Shown piece by piece: positions 58,620 to 64,000 of a DNA stretch of 64,000 nt. The stretch is from Tupaia tana (Eukaryota > Chordata > Mammalia > Scandentia > Tupaiidae). The stretch spans positions 34,491,233 to 34,555,232 of the forward strand of contig JAKSZU010000004.1 of the NCBI GenBank assembly GCA_026018925.1, in the 5' to 3' direction. How positions within the stretch are numbered: position 1 is the first letter of the stretch; each line of letters starts with the position of its first letter. The notes below the pieces were generated by a model. The model was not told where the DNA came from. It saw only the letters and a program-made list of their open reading frames with translations, and did not search any database. The position numbers were made by a program, and so were the translations under genes.

Positions 58620-59895
58620 CACATGACCACTGGTAACTACAAGGAAAGTAAAGTATCATCCAGCAGTGTGTAAAATACTGTCTTGTCTGTATCCTCACTG
58701 TCTAGCACAATTTCTGGAGTAGAGTAGGTGCTCAGTAAACATCATTGAACGAATTTATAGATGAACAGGATTTCATTTCTTCTCAGCCCTATTCTCTCTA
58801 CTGTTATCCTGTATGAGGTTCAAAGATGACAGATGTAATTTCCTACATATGTGCTGAGAGTTGAGCTAGTTCTTAGAGCTGTTTTCCCTGCAATGCTGAT
58901 GTGCTCTAGTGATCCCTCATGCTCTATAGCTATGTGTTTGCTAGTTGGAGCTAGGCCTGAAGTTAGTGGGTAGAAAAATCTGTCCGAGTGATGCTGACTT
59001 GGTCTCAGGGAGATAAAGATCAAGGCCTTCCTTTCAAATCTCAGTACTATAACCGGGTGAACTAAGCAGCCAGCATGTGTGTTAATCAACTACGGCCTCC
59101 AATCTGAATATGAGATAACCAGCCTATAATTTTGCTAACCAGATTTTACCTAAACTATTCAGCCCCTTGCTAAACTAGCCAGTCCCAAGATGAATGGGCC
59201 AGTCACTAACTAGTGAAGTCACTAACTAGTGAAGCTAACTAGTTTCTAATCAAACTAATTGGCCATAAGGTTCCACTGATCCAACTATGTCCTACAGAAA
59301 CATTTAAAACCCAGGGCTGGATTAATTTTTTCCATGACCTTTACAATGGCCCCTTTTCTGTGGGTAACGTGAAGTCTGGAAAGGGAAGGAAAGCTGGCAA
59401 TGTGAGTCATAACTTCCCTAAAGGGCAAATAAAGGGCTCCTTATCAGGCTGGCAAAGCGCGCCCACAAGTGGAGCGTGACGCGGAACCAGATCAGGCAGG
59501 GAATGCCAGGGATATTTTTATAAACAGCTCCAGAGCTATCAACAGTGTGGGGCTGGTGCAGATTCCCATATTTGCAGATGCTGTTTCGTGAACAAGGGTG
59601 CCCGTGAGTGAATGTGAGTGCCAACAAGCCCAAGAAGGAAGAAGCAAGCAGAGACAGACTGTTGTAAAACCAGGCGGGATTTCAGAATTCAGACTTTGTG
59701 GGGCCCGAGGGGCTAAGGCCAACATCTCTAATTCACTCAGGCTGACAGAGCAGCTGGGGCAGGGTGCAGGGTGGATGTGAAGAGAGTAGGAAGTCTCAGG
59801 GCCACAAGGCCTGCCCAGACTGCAGAAAGTGACTAGGCTTGTAAGGATGAGCGTGCTGATGGCAAGGAGATGGGCACTCCCTTCAAAGCACTGGA
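58620..59895. other. Mostly unique intergenic DNA
   Basis: 58680-58760 resembles an L2/MIR end (gtctagcacaatttctggagtagagtagg). A 16-bp tandem lies at 59202-59233. Frames near 59418-59941 have no known homology. Confidence 0.5.
59202..59233 (+). repeat. 16-bp perfect tandem duplication
   Basis: gtcactaactagtgaa twice without spacer, followed by a third partial ctaactagt. Confidence 0.97.
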
Positions 59896-59920
59896 TCAGT
59901 GGAGCTCTCAGGGAGCACCA

Positions 59921-60680
59921 GCCCCCCTGCCTGAACCCCAAATCTGTCTGGGGACTCCGACCATCTCTCTGGACTCCTAAGATGACAAGGAGGATGACTT
60001 ACCTCAGTGTCCCAGCTCCAGACAGGACTGTACCCTGTCTTACAATAAAGCAATGGCTAATGACCCAGGCTTTGGTATCAGTGGATTCAAATCCCCCAAT
60101 TATCACTTAATAGCTGTGTGGCTTTGGGCAGTTCATTCAGCCTCTCTGGGCCTCAGTTTCCTCTTCTGTAGAACAGTAATTTTATCTTGCAGGTTAGTGA
60201 GGATTGAATACGGTAGTAACCCACAGCCCAGGAAGCAGCAGGTGCTTATTATAACTATTTCCTTCCTTTCCCCCCAAACCCTACTCAGGGAAGTGGAGCT
60301 CTGGACTCACACCTACAGTGCCCACCCTGACCTGTCCACCAGATGTGGGCTCCGGCCCTTCTGCCTCAGCTGTGTGGGCCTGTTGATGGCTCCAGCCCAC
60401 CAGTGAGAATTCCAACCATCTCCAGGCTCTGATCAACACTCAGGCCTAAGGTACTTATTCTTGGCAAGGAGAGTAGGCCAGATACCGGCAGATAAAGAAT
60501 CAAGCCTGGGGACCCCTGCCAAAGCTATTTTCTGGACCTTCTGCATGAACTGGAAAATACAGGAAAAGAGGAATGCTGTGGAAGATTGTGTGGGAGATCT
60601 TACAGGCCACTCCTGGAAGTGCTGCACATCACTTTTGCTCAAAGGACAGAAAGACTGCCCCTAAAGGGAGCCCCTGCCAG
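59921..60680 (+). repeat. Unnamed repeat, copy B
   Basis: ctgaaccccaaatctgtctgg...gactcctaag and, 560 bp on, ctattttctggaccttctgcatg...ggccactcctggaagtg. The MIR at 60045-60250 lies between the blocks. Confidence 0.65.
60045..60250 (+). repeat. MIR SINE, well preserved
   Basis: aggctttggtatcagtgg, tagctgtgtggctttgggcag, cctctctgggcctcagtttcc. Confidence 0.85.
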
Positions 60681-61039
60681 ACTGCACATCAGGAAGCAAC
60701 ATCTGCTCGTGAGTAAAGGCAATCATTGCCAGGTTGCCCCTTCCTTTATGACTGTATCTAACAGCATCCAAATTAATGTTTGGTTCTGAAGACGCAACGT
60801 TCTAAAACACAGTAGTTTAACCTAAAGAAGGGCTAAAAGTCAGGTCTGACATCTACCTGTAGTTCACAGAGGCTGAGCTGGTATGACTTAGAGCATGTTC
60901 ATGGTCATCCAGGGAGCATTCTACATTCTTGAGTCAAGTTGGGATGGTGTTTATTGTGCTCTAGGGAACCTTTTGCACATTGCAAGACTCCAGGCTAGTG
61001 TTTATTATAAGGGAGAATATTAGATCTCCTTTCCCAGCA

Positions 61040-61545
61040 CCACCAGGGGTGCTTACTTCTACTCCATCTTCCCTCCTTGCCCTCATCGCCTATCCCTCTC
61101 CACTCTGCTCCAGACACCCTGGTCTTCTTACTTGAATATCCCAAGCATCACCACCTGACCTTTTGTTCCCACTGTTCCTTCTGGCTGGGACCCTCTTCCC
61201 TCAACTCCTTCAGGATTCTTCTGATTGGAATGCCTCTCATTGAGCACCTTTTTACAAAATGGCAACCCTCCTCCATCGCCCTCTAGTCATGCTGATTTTT
61301 CCTCTTCGAACTTAGAGCATCACACCTAACACCTTGTAAGTGAAGTGACTTGCCCTGGGTCACCAACTAGTTAGAGACAAGATTCTCGCACTTGCTTTTT
61401 GTTATCTATCTACCCCTACTGGAACACAAGCTCCATGAAGACAGGATTTCTTTATTACTTACTGCTATCTGCTCAGCTCCTAGAACAGCCAGGCCCTTGG
61501 TAGGCCTTTAATAAATACTCAGTGGGTGTTGAACTTGACCTTTAA
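61040..61545 (+). repeat. L2 LINE 3' region
   Basis: cctggtcttcttacttgaatatccc, ttctggctgggaccctcttccc, ggaacacaagctccatgaagacagg, aggcctttaataaatactcagtgg. Confidence 0.75.
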
Positions 61546-61569
61546 TTTGTTCTGTCATCAATGTAGTAG

Positions 61570-61630
61570 AGAATAGTCTGCCATTCACTTATCTTGCCAT
61601 AACAAAGCATAGTCACAATAAATTTTAAAG
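61570..61630. repeat. Sister of the Tigger-insert sequence
   Basis: gtctgccattcacttatcttgcc through ttttaaagtat matches 62956-63010 at roughly 88 percent over 57 bp. Confidence 0.8.
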
Positions 61631-61631
61631 T

Positions 61632-61845
61632 ATGGGCGAGCTGGTGGCACAGTGGTAATATAACTGGACGTATATGGGAAAGGTCTTAGGTTTGTGTCCC
61701 TGAACTCCTTGAGTGTGCTGGGCACCTGCGTGTACCCATGATCCGGGCTGGCTGAGATTCAAGTGCAGTGTGGGGACCCTGGTGGGGATGCCTGTGTTTC
61801 TCTCTCTCTCTTTCCCTCATGAAATAAATAAACTTCAAAAATACA
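61632..61845 (+). mobile_element. tRNA-SINE, distinct body type
   Basis: gcgagctggtggcacagtggtaatataac head, ggcacctgcgtgtacccatgatcc, gtggggaccctggtggggatgcc, tail catgaaataaataaac. Same type as 28864. Confidence 0.78.
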
Positions 61846-61879
61846 CACAGCATAGTAAATTAGGTAGAAAAGTATCACT

Positions 61880-61975
61880 AATTATAGCACACCAATGAGG
61901 AAACTGAAGTTCAGAGAGGTTATGTGACTTCCTAGGGTCACCAGCTAGTTAGAGACAAGGACCCGAATTCTAACT
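61880..61975 (-). repeat. MIR fragment
   Basis: accaatgaggaaactgaagttcagagagg, ctagggtcaccagctagtta. Confidence 0.75.
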
Positions 61976-62609
61976 AGGACCCGAATATTTTTATCTCAAT
62001 ATGATACACAGGGTGTCTCCTTAATTCCCATCCTGTTACTAACAGACAGCAAGAATGCCCCCTCCATGGAGCACTGACTCCACCTAAGTTTGATCAAGTT
62101 TGGACTTGATAGAAACTAGAATTTAGAGGTAATAGGCGGAAACTAGGGTTTTTTAGTACAAACCACTTTCCAGTCTGCCCAGCCTCCACTCTAAACTCTG
62201 TTTATTCCAGGTCTAATGCAGAAAATATACGCACTAAAAAACAAATTAAAATTAAACGATAAGTGAGTTAAAAACTGCCCAAGGCTGTCAGGAACTTAAG
62301 CACCATGCTATGTGGGTTTCAAGTAAATATTTGCTTTGCAAGCCAAGAAGCAACACGTATTTACTGAGGCGGTCTCTGGCTGAAGGGCACATCTGCTACT
62401 TCTGGGATCTGGCACCATTTCTCCAGGGAAGTATGCTTACAGCCCAAGCACCAGCGTGTTCTGTGAAGAGGAGGCAACTTGGCACCGAAGGCCAGGGCTC
62501 TCATTCGAGCTCTGCCCCTCTCTCATTGAACAGAGGTGGGCGACTTCCTGCTCTCGCTGGCTTGTTTTGTTCTTAGCATCCTATGACTTCAAGATAGGGC
62601 TGAGAGAGA
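61976..62609. other. Unnamed intergenic DNA
   Basis: No repeat or gene recognised. Confidence 0.45.
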
Positions 62610-63482
62610 CTTCAATAGTTTCTCCTTGTCCATGGTTTCTTTTTCTGAGATTTTCATTATCTGTGGTCAATGAAATGAAAATATTAAATGGAAAATTCCA
62701 GAACTAAATCTGTGAGTTTTCAATTGCACATCAATCTGAATAGCATGATGGCATCTCGCATCCTCTCGCTCTGTCCTGCCTGGGATGTGAATCGTCCCTT
62801 TGCCCAGTGTGTTTTTGGTAACCTGCCTGCAGTTACTTAATAGCCATTTCTTTTATTTTTTCCACCCTGTTAGTAAAACTGTATTTTTTCCAAGGAAAAA
62901 GAGTGTATTGACGATGCAGCCTACATACACTATGTAGAAGAGTACCACACTGGTCTGCCATTCGTTTATCTTGTCATGACAAAGCACAGTCACAGTAAGT
63001 TTTAAAGTATCGAAACACAGTCCATTTCCCACATCACGCTCCCATCCTGTCTGTCATCTGTGCACGTTGATACCCTTTAGTAGTCAGGAGAGTGTGCCCT
63101 CGTTGGAAATTTAGACTGTGTCTCAACACCTGACAGTGAAAGAGGCACGACCTATCTCTGCTCATTCTGGAGCCCTTCATATTTCAAAAGCTAGTAGCCA
63201 TTTCAGTTATCAGATCTCCATTTATGTATCCTTCTGTATAAAGAGAAGGGGGCCCGTAGTCATGTAACTGTTATTGCAGTATATTTTTTTATCATTGTTC
63301 TGTTTTGTTATGAGTTACTGCTATGCCTAATTCACAAATTACACTTTATCATAGTTATATATATAAGAAGAAGCAAAGTATATGGTGGGTTTGGTGCTAC
63401 CTGTGGCTTCAGGCATCCAGTGTGTGTGTGTGGGGGGGTCTTAGAATGTATTCCCCATGGATAAGGAGAGACTACTGCATCA
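62610..63482 (+). mobile_element. Tigger-like DNA transposon relic
   Basis: TIRs aatagtttctccttgtcc and ggataaggagagactactg. Internal phrases aaatattaaatggaaaattccag, gcatctcgcatcctctcgctc and tgggatgtgaatcgtccc. The transposase core is missing, so it is non-autonomous. Confidence 0.8.
62850..63188 (-). mobile_element. Unidentified retroposed insert in Tigger
   Basis: tagccatttc is duplicated at both borders (near 62843 and 63188). The left border begins ttttattttttcc, as expected for a minus-strand poly(A) tail. The Tigger sequence resumes at agttatcagatctcc. The insert itself matches no family I know. Confidence 0.6.
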
Positions 63483-63627
63483 ATAGTGTTCCAGGCAGCC
63501 AAAGGCTCTGAGTCCAAAGAGGAGGGGAAGAGGAAGGGTGTGAGTACTTTAGCTTTTCCATTTCTTCTTCTGTCTTTTTCACTGAGTCGACTCTTCTTCA
63601 TTTTCACACTCAAGTATCTTCTTTTTT

Positions 63628-63890
63628 TTTTTTTTTTTTTGAGAGATTTTTGCTATAGGGCGCGTGCACTCGCCAGACATACAGAGAGAGACATAGAGAC
63701 AGAAAGCGAGAAATCACCCCCTGGGGGGATGGTCACGCTGCAATCCCTTCTCCTCCATTCTCCTCTCAGGATCTTGGGCATGCACGCACACGCGCCCGGC
63801 GTGAGTTTTAAGCCACTGGGTCCGGGATGCGAACCGCGGTTGACTACGTGGGAGTCCAGCGACATAGCCATTCCGCTAACTGCTGGTTCC
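63628..63890 (-). mobile_element. Young tRNA-SINE
   Basis: TSD ctcaagtatcttcttttt at 63609-63626 and 63891-63908. B box (RC) ggttcgcatcc. Confidence 0.94.
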
Positions 63891-64000
63891 CTCAAGTATC
63901 TTCTTTTTCAAGAGCTTGTCACCAATGCCAGAACCTTCTGAGGGCTTTCGCTCTGTTCTGAAACAAGAGGTAATACCTGTACCCAGGACGCTCTGGACTA

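Larger units (their letters stand above)
25421..64000. other. Intergenic region downstream of PGM1
   Basis: No exon, CpG island or conserved protein reading frame was recognised in these 38.6 kb. The longest open frames are SINE-derived (for example 32981-33673) or fall in ordinary GC-richer unique DNA (27225-27740 on the minus strand). In human the PGM1-ROR1 interval is of the order of 100 kb, so absence of ROR1 exon 1 is expected. Undetected non-coding transcripts cannot be ruled out from sequence alone. Confidence 0.75.

Noticed and set aside
59492..59941. 149-codon minus-strand open frame
   Set aside because: No domain, no homology recognised, and no exon-like flanks.
25421..64000. ROR1 first exon or promoter
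   Set aside because: No CpG-rich island or signal-peptide exon found; in human ROR1 begins far beyond this distance.

Overview
This window is nuclear DNA from a placental mammal. It carries the last four coding exons of PGM1 (phosphoglucomutase 1, + strand) and then about 38 kb with no recognisable gene. The exons at 10553-10688, 15185-15368, 19157-19291 and 24757-24846 have GT-AG splice sites and compatible phases. They encode the C-terminal 181 residues (382-562 in human numbering), from the end of domain III through the phosphate-binding domain IV. The first 10.5 kb is the preceding intron and the 3' UTR runs to about 25420. In human the next gene on this side is ROR1, on the same strand, but no ROR1 exon is visible here.

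The host lineage is inferred from repeats. About 65 copies of a tRNA-derived SINE occur in 64 kb. The family has a tRNA-like head (A box TAGCATAATGG, B box GGTTCGNGTCC), a body ending in a CT-rich stretch, and an A-rich tail. It is not Alu, B1/B2, Tu, rabbit C, CAN, equine ERE or AfroSINE. The best fit from memory is the colugo (Dermoptera) tRNA-SINE family. That assignment is an inference to test, not a certainty. Many copies have target-site duplications (TSDs) of 11-25 bp and sharp consensus matches, so the family was recently active. Two size classes (about 260 and 150 bp) and a third, distinct body type coexist.

Layout: 1-10552 PGM1 intron 7 (SINE-dense, mariner-like MITEs, MIR/L2); 10553-24846 exons 8-11 with three introns; 21120-23150 an L1 3' fragment split by four SINEs; 24847-25420 3' UTR; 25421-35850 SINE-rich intergenic DNA with a MaLR LTR; 36000-39050 L2/LTR/MIR mosaic; 39275-39960 MIR split by a MITE that is itself split by a SINE; 40226-42640 mostly unique; 42570-45850 LTR, L2 and MITE nests; 46900-52600 SINE clusters; 52604-61630 SINE-poor, with L1, L2 and LTR relics; 62610-63482 a Tigger-like DNA transposon holding a retroposed insert.

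I see no CRISPR array, operon, intact transposase, structural RNA gene or novel defence-like system. The observations most worth checking are: a segment of the PGM1 3' UTR that also occurs in the last intron; an A-to-C change at the normally invariant B-box adenine in the youngest SINE copies; a lone 7SL-like fragment; a duplicated LTR/L2 junction; and an unidentified retroposed sequence inside the Tigger relic with a sister copy 1.4 kb away.
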